A stretch of 64,000 bases of DNA from contig OY757020.1 in assembly GCA_963580285.1 (NCBI GenBank), positions 102,179,497 to 102,243,496 of the forward strand. Direction: 5' to 3'. How positions within the stretch are numbered: the stretch's first letter is position 1; every line of letters starts with the position of its first letter. A model generated the notes under the pieces. The model was not told the origin of the DNA, searched no databases, and was given only the letters and a program-made list of their open reading frames with translations. The translations under genes and the position numbers were made by a program. Origin of the DNA: Lucinisca nassula (Eukaryota; Mollusca; Bivalvia; Lucinida; Lucinidae). Positions 21,613-34,854 of this stretch are shown here, one piece after another.

Positions 21613-24600
21613 ATGGATTTTAAACACAAAATCATACAATGGAATTGTCGAGGTCTTAAATCAAATTGTAATGAACTGTTATTACTTATTTCGTTATTTA
21701 ATACATCGGTTTTTTGTTTGCGAGAAACTTTTTTAAAACATGATGACAACATTGATGTCAGGGGTTTCAATACATACAACTATATCTATTCTGATGGTAA
21801 CAAACCATCTGGTGGCAGTTCAATTTTTGTGAAATCATGTTTACCACAAAGAGAGATCAAATTAAAAACAGACCTACAAGCTGTAGCAGTATCGGTTTCT
21901 TTGGATAAAGAAACTACAATTTGCTCTCTATATATCCCGCCCTCATTTTCTTTAAAGCCCGAACACCTTGACTCATTGCTGAGTCAACTTCCATCGCCAT
22001 ATCTGTAAGTTGGCGACTTCAATGGTCACAATATTCTATGGGGCTGTAAAGATATCAATAACAGAGGAGCACTCGTCGAAGATTTTATTGCAAAAAGCGA
22101 TCTTTGCTTGATGAATGATAAATCTTATACTTACCTTCACCCTGCGACAGGTCATTTGTCTTCATTAGATCCCTCTTTGTGTCATCCATCTCTCTACTTG
22201 GACTGTGACTGGTCTGTTCATGATGATCAGTGCGGAAGGGATCACTTCCCTGTTATAATTGAGAGCGTAAACGAACCAGATGAGGACTGTAACCAGAAAT
22301 GGAAAATGAATAAAGCTGACTGTGAATTATTCCATAATTTATGTGAAGAAGGGTTATCAGTTGATCACTTAAATGAATCATCCGACATTGTTTCTGATTT
22401 CACAGATACACTTATTAATATATCAGAACAATGCATTCCAAAGACCTCCACAAATACTAAGAAAAGCAAGTCTTGGTTTAATAATGACTGTAACGAAGCT
22501 ATTCAAAAGCGCAAAAAGGCTCTAAATAAGTTCTGCAAAAGTCCCACTTCAGAAAAGCTAAACGAAGTAAAAGTTTTTAGAGCTAAAGCTCGGCGAACAA
22601 TCCGAGCTTCAAAACGAAAGTCATGGAGGGAATATGTTTCAAAATTGAACTACAAAGCCCCCATTAAAAAGTTTGGGATATGGTACGAAAAATTTCAGGA
22701 AAAACAAAGCCCGCTAGTTTCACACATTTAAATACCGAATTTGACACAATAGCTTCAACAAAAAAAGATATTTCAGATACTCTTGGGAGCACATTCTTGA
22801 GAAATTCATCATCGCGCAATTATTCTGACTCTTTTAGAAATTTCAAAAAGGACCAAGAGAAAAGAAATCTAAACTTTAAATCCCTTAATCTCGAAGAATA
22901 CAACAAACCTTTTAACTTATCCGAACTAGTTGAAGCCATTGAAAAATCATACCGCATCCGTCCCCGATAAAATTTATTATCAGATGCTTAAGCATCTGCC
23001 AAAAAGTTCTATTTCAACACTTTTAGATATCTTTAATGATATTTGGGAAACGGGGGTCTGTCCTGAGAGCTGGCGTGTAGCTACAGTTGTACCAATTCCG
23101 AAACCAGGAAAAGACCATGCAGAACCTACAAATTATCGTCCGATAGCTTTGACAAGTTGTTTGTGTAAAACATTGGAGAGAATGATAAACAAGAGATTAG
23201 TCTGATACTTAGAGTCCAACAACCTCATTTCAGAATATCAATCGGGTTTTCGTTCGGAACGTAGTACCAACGACAATTTAATAAGACTAGAAACATTTAT
23301 ACGAAATGCTTTTATTAACAAAGAACACGTAGTAGCTGTCTTTTTCGACTTGGAGAAAGCATACGATACAACATGGCGTTATGGAATATTGAAAGATCTT
23401 CATAACATTGGCTTAAGGGGAAAACTTCCCAGTTTTACTGAAAGCTTTTTAGGGAAGCGCATGTTTCAGGTGCGTGTGAGACCTACCGAGTCAGTTTTCT
23501 ATGATCAAGAACAGGGTGTCCCACAGGGTAGTATTCTTTCAACTACGCTATTTAACATCAAAATAAACAATATTGTACAATGTTTGGACGACAAAACTGA
23601 TTGTTCCTTGTATGTTGACGATTTTTGTATATGTTACCGTTCAAAAATATGAAAACAATTGAACGAAAGTTACAACAGAATCTAAAAAGAATAGAAGAAT
23701 GGACTGATAAAAATGGTTTCAAGTTCTCCAAAGTAGAAGTAAAACAAAGATCAGGAATTGATACAATTAACTTACTCCATCCATAAAAGACACCAAAGGG
23801 AAAGAAATACAAACATTAAGCGAACAGACCATAATGGAAACCTAAACAAAGGAAGGCCATATGGACAATTACTTTCCCACAAAATGGCCATATGGCCATC
23901 CAAAACCAAAAGACACAAGCGACACACACAGCAAGCAACAAACAACAACATAAATAAATCGCCACAGAAGAGCCGCCTTGGAACGGTCAGTGGAAGATTT
24001 CCACTGGGGGGGGGCATAAATCGATTTTACGTGGCCACAATCCTCGCCCTTACTTCCGTCGCGAATTAGACAAATAATTTGTTCAGTCCGCATGAAGGCC
24101 TCCTAACTCATTAGTGCAGCATCTCCGTGAACACAGAAATCAAAGAACCACAGAGGTGAGACAACGGTGAGGACTCGACAGCAAGAAACCACTGAAATGC
24201 TGGAGCAAAAGAAAACCAACAGTAGGACTCCGATGAGCCCGACCAGAGACAGAGCATCAGGCACCAAGTCGAAAACGCAGTGTGTTCATTTTTGTAAGCT
24301 ACGGAAGAAACACGAACATCCTTCCTTGTTTTTATACGGTTCACAAATTCCTGTTGTTGAAGAAGCCAAAGTTCTTGGGGTCATATTTGATCAAAAGTTT
24401 TCTTTTATTCCCCATATTAAATATCTTAAAGCGAAATGCTTAAAAGCTTTGAATCTTTTGAAAGTTTTAGCTCATACAAGTTGGGGAGCAGATCGGTACA
24501 CTTTATTACATCTTTACCGGTCTCTGATAAAATCTAAATTATATTATGGGTCTATTGTTTATGGTTCTGCCAGAAAGTCTTATTTAAAATATTTGGATAC

Positions 24601-25827
24601 TATCCATCACCAAGGCCTTCGTCTGACTATGGGAGCCTTCCGTACTTCCCCAGTATTAAGCCTTTATGTGGAAGCAGGTGAACCATCTTTAACTTCGCGC
24701 AGAGAGAAACTTTCTCTTCAGTACGCTATCAGACTTGCTGCTAATCCATCTAACCCGGCATTCCAAATTTCATTTCCACCTGAATATGTAGATAAGTGTG
24801 AAACTAAACCCACAGCAATCAAACCTTTTGGATTACGAATTTTACCACTGCTAGAAAATTCAGGTATCGACCTTAAAAATATTCAAAAACATGACACGGC
24901 CGAAATTCCATCTTGGTGTATTAAAAAACCTTCTATTCTGTTTGACTGACATGATGGTAAAAAATCCGAATCAAATCCAATGCTACTCAAACAAAACTTT
25001 TAGGTACTGCAGTCACGTTATGATAGTTACCAGCAAGTCTATAGTGATGGTTCCAAAGAAGGAGAAAAAGTTGGTTGTGCGTATGTTTCTCAAGATACGC
25101 ACCAAACCTTGCGCCTTCCAGATGGTTCATCTATTTTTACAGCTGAAGCCAAAGCAATTGACCTAGCTTTAGATTTTATCAGTTCTTCATCATTTCAAAA
25201 AGCAATTATATTTTCTGATTCACTTTCTGTGCTAAAGGCTTTAGACCATTCATCATCTAAAAATCCTCAAATACAAAAACTGATCGAAAAACATCATGAA
25301 ATTTCTAAAACGCACCAAATCTTGTTTTGTTGGCTTCCGAGCCATATTGGCATTGTCGGCAATGAGTTTACTGACAAGAAAGCAAAGGAATCGCTCAATC
25401 TTGATCCGTCTGTTTTTAAAATTCCTTTTAATAATTTTAAACCATTAATCAACAGATACATCTTGTCGGAATGGCAAGGCGAATGGGACCATGCAATAAA
25501 TAACAAACTCCATGCCATTAAACCTGTCGTTGGAACAAAATGCTCTCCTCCACAGTTTTCCAGGAAAGAGGATGTAGTATTAACACGACTGCGCATTGGC
25601 CATACTAGAGTTACTCATTCTTATATTTTAAATGGTGATGAACAGCCTTCCTGTGTAGGCTGTGATCAGTCATTCACTGTGAAACATATTTTAATTGAAT
25701 GTGTAGACCTTTCACCGTCTCGTAACTTATTCTTCAAACTGACACTTTGCAACAATTGTTTCAAGATGTACCTTTTGAAAATATTATTTTATTCTTAAAA
25801 GAAATTGGACTTTTTCATAAGATTTAA
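21613..25827 (+). pseudogene. Nimb-like ORF2 (endonuclease, reverse transcriptase, RNase H)
   Basis: Starting at ATG 21613 (KIIQWNCRGLKSN) the endonuclease runs to about 22450, with CLRETFLK, VGDFNGHN and SDHFP-type motifs; TAA at 22006-22008 replaces a Leu codon just before VGDFN. RT motifs are LCKTLERMINKRLV (about 23160), DLEKAYDTTWRYGIL (about 23350), GVPQGSILSTTLFNIK (about 23515) and YVDDFCICYRS (about 23610). RNase H follows with EAKAIDLALDF, FSDSLSVLKALD and HIGIVGNEFTDKKAK (25140-25390), then a CVGC...H...C knuckle (about 25655). A deletion near 22955, a TGA at about 23203, repeat B at 23731-24265 and a stop at 24947 break it further. The last codons GLFHKI end at TAA 25825-25827. 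Confidence 0.85.
23731..24265 (-). repeat. Repeat family B inside the retrotransposon
   Basis: The insertion splits the conserved coding text FSKSKTQC. Its constant end (AAGTAGAAGTAAAAC on the plus strand) is at 23731 and its other end is at about 24265. A CCAA duplication flanks it, as judged from uninterrupted copies such as 48290. It is about 535 bp, shorter at the 5' end than the 770-bp copy at 50695. Confidence 0.8.
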
Positions 25828-25980
25828 CTAAGATTTTTATACGTATCAAACTAACTTTTTTACTTTTAAATATCTTCATAATTCTCAATGCCGTTTACCT
25901 TTAACCGTTTAACGCTTATGACCCACAAAGAGGGTTGACGTGTCGTTAAACACGAAATCATCATCATCATCATCATAGAG

Positions 25981-26697
25981 CAATACTAAAGTTTTTCTTT
26001 AAATAGTCACATTGACATTGACCTTAAGGTTATGAACAGGGAAGACGACGTCGCTCGAGATATTAACATCTGTGAGAAATTATACCAAAACCCGTCAATA
26101 AATGTTGGTTCTACAACGTTGACAAAAGTACGTACATACGGGACAAATTCTATATCCCCCTTACAACTTCGTTATGCAAGGGGAAAAAAAGAGTCATAAC
26201 TCTCAGAATATCTGGCGGATTTTACCCGAAATCGACCGTTACCTGTATTTTTTGATAATATACCTGTGTGTGAAATTTGAATCAAGTTCACAAAGGGTTT
26301 AAAGAAAAAAAAAACATTTTTCAAGGAAAATTGAAGTTAAATAATGGCCATAACTCAAATTTTAAAATGGTTGGGACATAAAAATGCTTTATTTAGGGAT
26401 ATGAATGACAATGCAATGCACGGATGTGTAAACATAATGAAGATGTGTCCTTGGGCAAGACACATAATGACAATGCCTCACTCCACCCAAATGTAATGAG
26501 TGGCGTAATAGTCACTGCCTCTCGCGCGCGTGAATAACATCCGGAATGAGTGTTCGAGAGCGATTAAATTAGCTTGTAGGCTTGTATTCATATTTACCGT
26601 CACTACAGCTGGTGTCTGGGAATGTGTGGCGGCCGTAAAAAGTCTCCCTGCCCTACATCATAGTGTAGTTTATAATTTCTTGTCCTTTGGGATCATT
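25981..26697. other. No gene seen
   Basis: Non-coding, AT-rich, downstream of the (ATC)n tail. Phrases such as CATAACTCAAATTTTAAAATGG and GTGTGAAATTTGAATCAAG look like old degenerate repeat text. Confidence 0.5.
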
Positions 26698-26800
26698 AGA
26701 AGCCTCCGTGGTGTAGTGGTTACTCTACTCGCCTTGTAAACCAGGGGTCGCAGGATCGATCCCGGGCTTCTCCAGACTTTCTGATGAGTCTTTTATGGTG
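26698..26800 (+). mobile_element. tRNA-derived SINE head
   Basis: A-box-like TGGTGTAGTGG at 26709-26719 and B-box-like GGATCGATCCC at 26753-26763. A 7-bp acceptor-like pairing (AGAAGCC with GGCTTCT) is visible, but the T stem is imperfect and no D stem closes, so it is a tRNA-derived retroposon and not a working tRNA. It abuts the 5' end of a repeat B copy. Confidence 0.6.
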
Positions 26801-26806
26801 ACTTAG

Positions 26807-27345
26807 TATATAAATTCAGAAAAATATATAACCGCAATGACTTCAGCACCCAATTTCGTAAAATCATTCTTCGATATAAAAAGATTGGGTACAACATGGA
26901 TATTATACGACAGACTGCATGCATGGTAGTTAACCCAATCACGGTTGGCAACTTTGCTTCCCTCTTTAATTGCACGCCGGTGGGTCAGGCCTCAGATTCT
27001 ATGACGGCTCCAACGTAAAGGCTTATTGAGAATTAGAGAGATAATGCTGGTTGGTGCCTGATGCTCTGTCTCTGGTCGGGCTCATCGGAGTCTAACTGTT
27101 GGTTTTCTTTTGCTCCAGCATTTCAGTGGTTTCTTGCTGTCGAGTCCTCACCGTTGTCTCACCTCTGTGGTTCTTTGATTTTTGTGTTCACGGAGATGTT
27201 GCACTGATGAGTTAGAAGGCCTTCATGTGGACTGAACAAATTATTTGTCTAAATCGCGACAGAAGTAAGGGCGAGGATTGTGGCCACGTAAAATTGATTT
27301 AAGCCCCCCAGTGGAAATCTTCCACTGACCGTTCTATGGTGTATT
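26807..27345 (+). repeat. Repeat family B, 5' portion
   Basis: It begins TATATAAATTCAGAAAAATA, the 5' end of the fullest copy (reverse complement at about 51460), and runs to CCACTGACCGTTCTA. It lacks the 3' half, unlike other copies, so this copy was cut after insertion. Confidence 0.7.
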
Positions 27346-27800
27346 CCTTGCTTCCAAAGGATAACCCTTTCTAGAACATTTTTGAACTAAAATAAATCAG
27401 TATAAACTAAAAAGCATAATGAGATAATAGATTCCAATATATTTTAATTATTAGTTGCTTGAAAATAATTATTAGACCTGTTTGAATGAGGCGGTTTCAA
27501 TAGTACGGAAATCTATTTCATGTAAGCAAAATAAAAAAAAAAAAAACAAAAAAACGACAGGTTATAGGAATGGACTTAGGTGTCCGTATTTTCATTACAG
27601 TATATAATTTCTGGCTGAAAATACATGTAGCGCCATCAACATAAGGCCTCCAATCTGGTCTCGTACACTTTATTTAGTGCATGACCAATTGCCCCACCCC
27701 CTGAATTTTAAACTTCAGAACATATTCAGACAGATAGGTCTAGGTATACAGCGCAGACCAATAACAGACAGTGACCAGGGCCATATCTGTTTGCCAATTT
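27346..27800. other. No gene seen
   Basis: AT-rich DNA with an A-rich run around 27530-27550 and no open frame or repeat family I can name. Confidence 0.5.
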
Positions 27801-27804
27801 AGCT

Positions 27805-27930
27805 GATCATGGTTGCTCAGTGGTAATTGCACTAGCCTGTATTGCTAGAGACCCTAGGTTCGATTCCCGGTAGCGATAATAAAATTGCATACCAAGTGTC
27901 ATGGCCATCAGCCATTTAAAAGGGCATTTT
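27805..27930 (+). mobile_element. tRNA-derived SINE
   Basis: A-box-like TTGCTCAGTGG (27813-27823) and B-box GGTTCGATTCC (27857-27867). The text after the B box (GATAATAAAATTGCAT) resembles that of the SINE at 36597, so both may belong to one family. The 3' end is lost. Confidence 0.65.
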
Positions 27931-28140
27931 AAAGGTTTTTGTCATATATGAGCATGGCGGCCATCTTGGGTAATTTGACCAAGATCCCATGAACAAACTT
28001 TTAATTCCCCCACCAAATAGCGGTTCCACATGTAATTTGATTTCAATTGGCTCTTTGGTTTCAGAGATATTGTTTAAAATGTTGACGTCAACCCATCACT
28101 GCCTATACAATTAGCTCACCGGAGCCTCGGCTCTGTTGAG
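27931..28140 (+). repeat. Right end of a dispersed element
   Basis: The end CCGGAGCCTCGGCTCTGTTGAG (28116-28137) matches the right end of the element at 28827-32053 (CCGGAGCCTTCGGCTCTGGTGAG). Only the terminal about 200 bp is present. Confidence 0.5.
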
Positions 28141-28750
28141 CTAAAAAACATCTGCCCCAAACCCACTTGTTGGGGGACATAACTCCATTGACTTATTCCC
28201 ACTAGTTTTAACTAAAGCAAGGACATCCTCCTGCACCGTGATACAACTTGTATCAGAGTTAAAAAGTGGGATACATGTATATGGAGACCTTGCAGAATAG
28301 AATCCGTTGCAGTTCCCCCTCTCCTTTGCTAGCACGGGGACAAAACTGTTACAAACTTATTTGGCAAGTTCTTCCAAATATTTTGTACTTCTTTTTGACT
28401 CTACCAAGCTGATATAATAGAAATATTTACAAACAAGCGTGTTTCGTCTTCAATTTAATTGGACAAAACCCTATAAAACAGAACTTGGGTACATTTTGGC
28501 CTCAACCTTTAATTAATGTTTTGTTAAAGATCATGGATCCTAAATTAATTCCTGCAGAACTAGTCTGATATTGACAAAAAAATCACCCATCCACACCTCC
28601 AAATGAAATACTGACTAAATTATACACATCTAATAGTTACTTTTCAACTTCCATTTTCAACTTGAATATCAACTTTGAATAGAGCCTCATCAAAAAATTC
28701 TAAATGTGGAATATAATATAAATGTACCTGTATACTATTGATCAACAGAC
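28141..28750. other. No gene seen
   Basis: AT-rich, no supported open frame. Confidence 0.5.
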
Positions 28751-28826
28751 TTTTAGGTCTGGCGAGAGCCGGCTGTCACTTCACCTAAACGTCTGGTGTC
28801 AGCCGGCTGTTACCAGACCTAACAAG
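28751..28826. repeat. 76-bp fold-back unit, duplicated at 32054
   Basis: TTTAGGTCTGGCGAGAGCCGG at the left pairs with the reverse complement of CCGGCTGTTACCAGACCTAA at the right. A second copy of the TCTGGTGTCAGCCGGCTG unit is at 32054-32100, so the unit flanks both sides of the array-bearing element. Confidence 0.55.
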
Positions 28827-28959
28827 AGGCCCATGGGCCACAATGCTCACCAGAACTCAGGCGGACACTGCCCACTGGCAGCCATGTATGGTTTCAGGTT
28901 TTAATTTATTGATTATAAAGTCTCCCAAACAAACCCCCATTTCAAAATGAGCACCCATG

Positions 28960-31370
28960 TGGACTCTGTATCTGAAATATTAGGCCTTTTATGAGGAGGA
29001 AGGATGGGACATGGACCCAACAGAGCCCTGAATGGTATCACTGAATCCATATTATCATAAGGCACATGAATATATATGGTTTAGGGTGTGTACTGTTCCT
29101 GAGATATAAGGCATTTTAAGCTGCGAAGGGGTTGGAGCATAGCCCTGGCAGACCCCAGGAAAGCCAAAGTTGTTGTCGCTGAATGTGTCTTATAAGGACC
29201 AAGAAAATATATTGTTTAGGGGTGGGGATATGAACAGTTTCCAAGATATGAGGCCCTCTTATGAAATGATGATGAGAGGAATGGCCCCTGTGGACCACCG
29301 AGTTTGTGTGACTGAATGTGTCTTATCATAAGAAACAATAATATATATGATTATGACGTAGGGATCTTAATGGTGTCTGAGATATTGGCCTTTTATGAAG
29401 TAGAGGCGTGGGCCATGGCATCAGCATGTTGCCCTTGCACATAGACGCATTGATGTGAGTGAATGAGTCTTATTATAGGGAACACAAATATACATATTTT
29501 AGGGGTGGGGATCTGAACAGTTTCTGAGATATATTGCATTTTATGAAGTGGAAGGGTGGGGCATAGCCCCAGCACACCCCAAGAGACCCCTAGGTTGGTA
29601 TCACTGAATGTGTCTCATCATAAGGAACAAGAATATATATGGTTTAGGGGTGGGGGTTCTGAATGGTTTCTGAGATATTGAGCCTTTTACGAAGTGGAGG
29701 GGGTTGGGCATGGCCCGGGCACATCCCAGAGGACCCCCAGGTTGGTTTCAATGAATGCGTCTTATCATATGATTAAGCCCCCGCCCATAGGGGCTTGAAG
29801 AAATATATGGGCTGCATGATGCTTCCACGCAGAGTTGAATCCGGCCCGCACACTAGTACTGGTAAACCGCTTAGAGGATCTAAGCCTGTCCAGGAACCGC
29901 GGTGCGCGGTGGACCGTCCATGCTAATAAACACTATTGGTTTCATTGGGCGACAGGGCTTGGGATGTCATTTCATCTCAATGTCGGGTAAAAGTCCCACA
30001 AAATTGGAAGCAACGTCTGCAAAATGACCTTTATTGTGTTGACGGGGACGTTAAACCTCAAATCAAACAAACAAACTTATCATATGAAACAAGAATATAT
30101 ATGGTTTTGGGATGGGGATCTGAATGGTTTCCGAGACGTATCACCTTTTATGAAGTGGCGTTGTGGGGCAAGCCCCCAATGCGGCCCGGGAGACCCTTAG
30201 ATTGGTATCACTGAATGCGTCTTATCATAAGTAACAAGAATTTATATGCTTTAGGGGTGGGGATCTGAACGGTTTCTGAGATATTGGGCTTTTACTAAGT
30301 GCAGGAAGTTGGGCATAGCCCTGGCACATCCTAGGGGACCCCCAGATTGGTGTCACTGAATGCGTCTTTTCATAAGAAACAAGAATATACATGGTTTTGG
30401 GGTGGGGATCTGAAGGGTTTCCGAGATATATCACCTTTTATGAAGTGGAAGGTTGGGGCATAGCCCTGGTGCGGCCTGGGAGATCCTTAGGTTGATATCA
30501 CTGAATGCATCTTAACATATGGAACAAGAATTTATATGGTTTAGGGGTGGGGACCTGAACGGTTTCTGAGATATTGGGCCTTTTATGAAGTGGAGGGGTC
30601 GGGCATAGCCCCCGTGCGGCAAGGGAGACCCTAAGGTTGGTATCACTGAATGCGTCTTATCATAAGGAACAAGAATTTAAATGGTTTAGGGGTGGGGATC
30701 TGAACGGTTTCTGAGATATTCAGCCTTTTACGAAGTGGAGGGGGTGGGGCATAAGCCCCGCCACATCCTAGGGGACCCTCAGATTGGTGTCACTGAATGC
30801 GTCTTATCATAAGAAACAAGAATATATATAGTTTAGGGGTGGGGATCTGAATGGTTTCTGAGATATATGGCATTTATGAAGTGGAAGGGTGGGGCATGGC
30901 CCCAGCGCACCCCAGAGAGACCCCAATGTTGGTATCACTGAATGTGTCTTATCATAAGGAACAAGAATATATATGGTTTAGGGGTGGGGATCTCAATGGT
31001 TTCTGAGATAAATGGCATTTTATGAAGTGGAGGGGGTGGGGCATGTCCCCGGCACATCCCGGGGGACCCGAAGGTTGGTGTCAATTAATGCATCTTAGCA
31101 TAAGGAACAAGAATATATATAGTTTAGGGGTGGGGATCTGAATGGTTTCTGAGATAAATGGCATTTTATGAAATAGAGGGGGCAGGGCATGTCCACGGCA
31201 CATCCCGGGGGACCCCCAGGTTGGTGTCACTTAATGCATCTTATCATAAGGAACAAGAATATATATGGTTTAGGGGTTGGGATCTGTAAGGTTTCTGAGA
31301 TATAAGGCATTTTATGAAGTGGAGGGGGCGGGGCATGGCCCCGGCACAACCTAGGGGACCCCCAGGTTGT
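28960..31370 (+). repeat. Tandem array, about 146-bp unit
   Basis: The landmark GGTTTAGGGGTGGGGATCTG recurs at about 30248, 30393, 30538, 30683, 30830, 30975, 31122 and 31268, a period close to 146 bp, with earlier, more diverged units from about 29070. A repeat A copy at 29766-30077 splits the array. Units differ by substitutions and small indels. Confidence 0.85.
29766..30077 (+). repeat. Repeat family A inside the 146-bp array
   Basis: Starts GCCCCCGCCCATAGGGG and ends TTAAACCTCAAATCAAAC with an AAAC tail. CTTATCATAT occurs just before it and TTATCATATG just after, consistent with a target duplication of roughly 9 bp in the array unit. Confidence 0.8.
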
Positions 31371-32106
31371 CATAAAAGCATATGGCTGAGAGAAGTTTAC
31401 TCAAGGAACATGTTTATGTAAGTTTTGTAAAAATATCTGCAATCACTCGGCAGTAAATGCCATTTTTCAGTTTTCCCCATTATAAGTCAATGGAAACTCT
31501 AAGTTGCCATAGCAACAAAACTAAAAGGCCAAATTTCATAAAAAAAAAAAAACACACAAAACCTGTAAAGGCAAATATGGTGAATATTTTCATAAAGTCT
31601 CAGCCTCCTAGAGCATATGGTTTCTGAGGAGATGATTTTTTAAGTATTTTGTGTCTATTTTTTGCATTTTGGTTTCCGTGGCAACCAATAAAAATGAGCA
31701 GAAAGCTTAAAATCATACAGAAGATAGTAGATTGCCCATGGAACATTTCTATGAAAGTTTTCTCAAAATATCTGCAGAGGCTTGGCAGTAAATGCTTTTT
31801 TTTTCCCCCATTATAAGTCTATGGAAACTACAAGTTGCCATAGCAACCAAACTAATGAGCCGATTTTGTTAAAAAACACAAACTTTCAATCCCCCAGCCC
31901 AAGGATGCTACAGATAAAATTTGGGCCCAATCGGCCCAGTGGCTTCAGAGGAGATGTCGTTTGAAAGTGTTGACGCCAGACGATGACGACGGACGACGAC
32001 GGACAACTGCCTATCCTATAAGCTCCCCCGGAGCCTTCGGCTCTGGTGAGCTAAACATCTGGTGTCAGCCGGCTGTTACCAGACCTAAAAATCTGGTGTC
32101 AGCCGG

Positions 32107-32146
32107 CACCAAAGTAGAAGTAAAACAAAGATCAGGATTCGATACA
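32107..32146 (-). repeat. Very short repeat B copy
   Basis: Only about 40 bp of the constant 3' end (AAGTAGAAGTAAAACAAAG) remains. It is the most truncated family B copy here. Confidence 0.6.
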
Positions 32147-32239
32147 AGTCTTAATTATTTCATCGAATGAAGCTGCAAACGTTTTGACCAAAGAAGATAT
32201 TTCTCATTATGCCCCCCAAAGTTGGAGGGGCATATTGCC

Positions 32240-34085
32240 CCTGGTTCGTTCGTCCGTTCGTCCATCCATTACGCTTTTGATGCATAGCATAACTAAAGAA
32301 CCGTGTATGCTAGGGTTTTGAAATTTCATATATGGATTCCTCATGGAAAATTAGCTGACGCATATTTTGTTTTTCTCATCCGGATTATGCCCCCTTCAAG
32401 AGTTATTGCCCTTTGAATTTTTTTAATAAAAACTTGTCAGCAAGATATCTCAAAAACGATTGGAGCTAGAGCCTTGAAAGTTAGTGAATATATCGGTGGT
32501 GATGAGTAGATGAACTGATTAACTTTTGACAAAATTCCGAAAAATACTTTGTGAGTTATGGCCCTTGGTCATTTTGGTAATTTGTGCCCATTGTAATGTA
32601 TGCTAAAAGTGATGCATAACATCACTTTAGAACCTTGTATGCTAGGGTTTTGAAATTACATATATGGATTCCTCAAGGAAAATTAGCTGACACGTATTTT
32701 TTTCTCGTCCGGATTATGCCCCTTTCAATAGTTATTGCCCTTTGATTTTTTCTTAATAAAATCTTGTCAGCAAGATATCTCAAAAAGTATTGGAGCTAGA
32801 GCCTTGAAAGTTGGTGAATAGATTGGTGGTGATGAATAGATGAACTGATTTGACAAAATTCCGAACAATACTTTGTGAGTTATGGCCCTTCGTCATTTTG
32901 GTAATATGTGCCCATTGTAATGTATGCTAAAAGTGATGCATAGCATAACTTTAGAACCGTGTATGCTATAGTTTTGAAATTTCATATATGCATTCCTGAT
33001 GGAAAATAAGCTTTTTTTCTCGTCATGATTATGCCCCTTTCAAGAGTTATTGCCCTTTTAATTTTTTTTTAATAAAATCTTGTCAGCAAGATATCTCAAA
33101 TCTATTGGAGCTAGAGCCTTGAAAGTTGGTGAATATATTGGTGGTGATGAGTAGATGAACTGAATAACTTTTGACAAAATTCTGAAAAATACTTTGTGAG
33201 TTATGGCCCTTTGTCATTTTGGTAATTTTTGTGCCCATTGTAATGTATGCTAAAAGTGATGCATAGCATAACTTTAGAACCGTGTTTGCTAGGGTTTTTA
33301 AATTTCATATATGGATTCATCATGGAAAATAAGCTGTGTATTGTTTTTCTTGTTTGGATTATGCCCCTTTCAAGAGTTCTTGCCCTTTGAATTTTTTAAA
33401 TAAAATCTTGTCAGCAAAATATCTAAAACACTATTGGACCTAGAGCCTTGAAAGTTGTTGAGTATATTGTTGGTGACGAGTATATGAACTGATTAACCTT
33501 TGACAAAATTCCGAAAAATACTTTGTGAGTTATGGCCCTTTGTCATTTTGGTAATTTGTGCCCATTGTAATGAATGCTCAAAGTGATGCATAGCATAACT
33601 TTAGAACTGTGTATGCTATGGTTTTGAAATTTCATATATGCATTCCCAATGGAAAAGAAGCTGACACGTATCCGGATTATGCCACTTTCAAGAGTTATTC
33701 CTTTTTGAATTTTTTTTAATACAATCTTGTCAGCAAGATATCTCTATTGGAGCTAGAGCCTTGAAAGTTGGTGAACATATTGGTGGTGATGAGTAGATGG
33801 ACTGATTAACTTTTGACAAAATTCCGAAAAACACTGTGAGTTATGGCCCTTTGTCATTTTGTTAATTTGTGCCCATTGTAATATATGCTAAAAGTGATGC
33901 ATAGCATAACTTTAGAACCGTGTATGCTTTGGTTTTGAAATTTCATACCTGCATTCCTGATGGAAAAGTAGCTACACGCATTTTTTTCTCGTTTGGATTG
34001 TGCCCCTTTCTAGAGTTATTGCCCAATGAAGTTTTTTGGATAAAATCTTGTCAGCAAAATATCTCGCACTTTGAATTATTATTGT
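32240..34085 (+). repeat. Tandem array, about 320-bp unit, nearly six copies
   Basis: CTTGTCAGCAA recurs at 32433, 32763, 33079, 33407, 33726 and 34047, spacings 316-330 bp. Each unit also contains TTATGGCCCTTTGTCATTTTGG and GTGATGCATAGCATAACTTT. Unit lengths vary by small indels. Confidence 0.85.
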
Positions 34086-34234
34086 AATCAATGTAATTTT
34101 CGGTTTTATTGGACGGGTTTTTTCAAAAATTATGTCCTTTAAAATAGTGATATCCGGTTGGGTGGATGGGCATTTTTTTTTTTTGTGTGTTTTTTTTTTA
34201 TTATTTTTTTTGTGTGTTTTTTTTTTCTACATAA

Positions 34235-34817
34235 ACACATATAAACAGAGATTATACCCCTGCACAAAAGTTGATATAGGGTGGGGATATGCCATTTGTC
34301 CTGTTCATACATAAATACATGCATGCATACATCGCTACCCTACCCAACCCACGCTTCCTCACTCAAACCCACCCATCCACCCCATCCCACCACACTACAC
34401 CCAACCCCACCATGCCCCACCACACCCCACCCAACAACACCCCACCCAACAACACCCCACCACACCCTGCCCATCCCCACACACACATGCATGCAGTCAT
34501 GTACAAATCCTTTGTTGACTAGGAATATTTTTTTTGTCTTTTTCTTCATAAACACATAACACAGAAATTATACACCTACACAAAAGTTGATAGTGGGTGG
34601 TGATATGCCATTTGTCCTGTACATGCATGCATATCTTCCTATCCTACCCCAACCCACCACATGACACCCAACCCCACAACAACTCACCCCAACCCGGCCC
34701 ACTCCAATTACACATGCATGCATGCATACACACATGCATTTACACTAAAACATGCATGTTCATACACAATCATTCATTTATGCTTGCACACCCACATACA
34801 AACACACATGCATGCAT

Positions 34818-34854
<37 letters not shown>

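Larger units (their letters stand above)
19370..25980 (+). mobile_element. Nimb/I-type non-LTR retrotransposon, copy A (most complete)
   Basis: The element has a 5' region with tandem monomers, an ORF1 with zinc knuckles, an ORF2 with endonuclease, RT and RNase H, a short 3' UTR with GACCCACAAAGAGGGTTGAC and an (ATC)n tail at about 25957-25976. ORF1-ORF2 order plus an RNase H domain and a YVDD box place it in the I superfamily; resemblance to molluscan Nimbus-like elements is from memory. The exact 5' boundary (about 19370) is uncertain and no target duplication was found. Both ORFs are broken and a repeat B copy sits in ORF2. Confidence 0.85.
28827..32053 (+). mobile_element. Non-autonomous element with a central tandem array
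   Basis: The left end AAGAGGCCCATGGGCC and the right end GGCTCTGGTGAGCT bracket a long 146-bp array and a unique right part with no coding. An antisense, rearranged relative spans 37531-38760. Elements with conserved ends around central tandem repeats are known in bivalves (pearl/CvA type, often Helentron-derived). Assignment to that class is from memory. Confidence 0.55.

Noticed and set aside
24167..24949. A 260-residue protein starting at 24167
   Set aside because: The first 33 residues come from the inserted repeat B; the rest is the thumb region of copy A.
26698..26771. A possible functional tRNA gene
   Set aside because: The acceptor pairs but the D stem does not form and the T stem has mismatches. 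It fits a SINE head better.
32240..34085. Possible CRISPR-like array
   Set aside because: Units of about 320 bp are directly repeated over their full length without unique spacers, in a eukaryotic setting.
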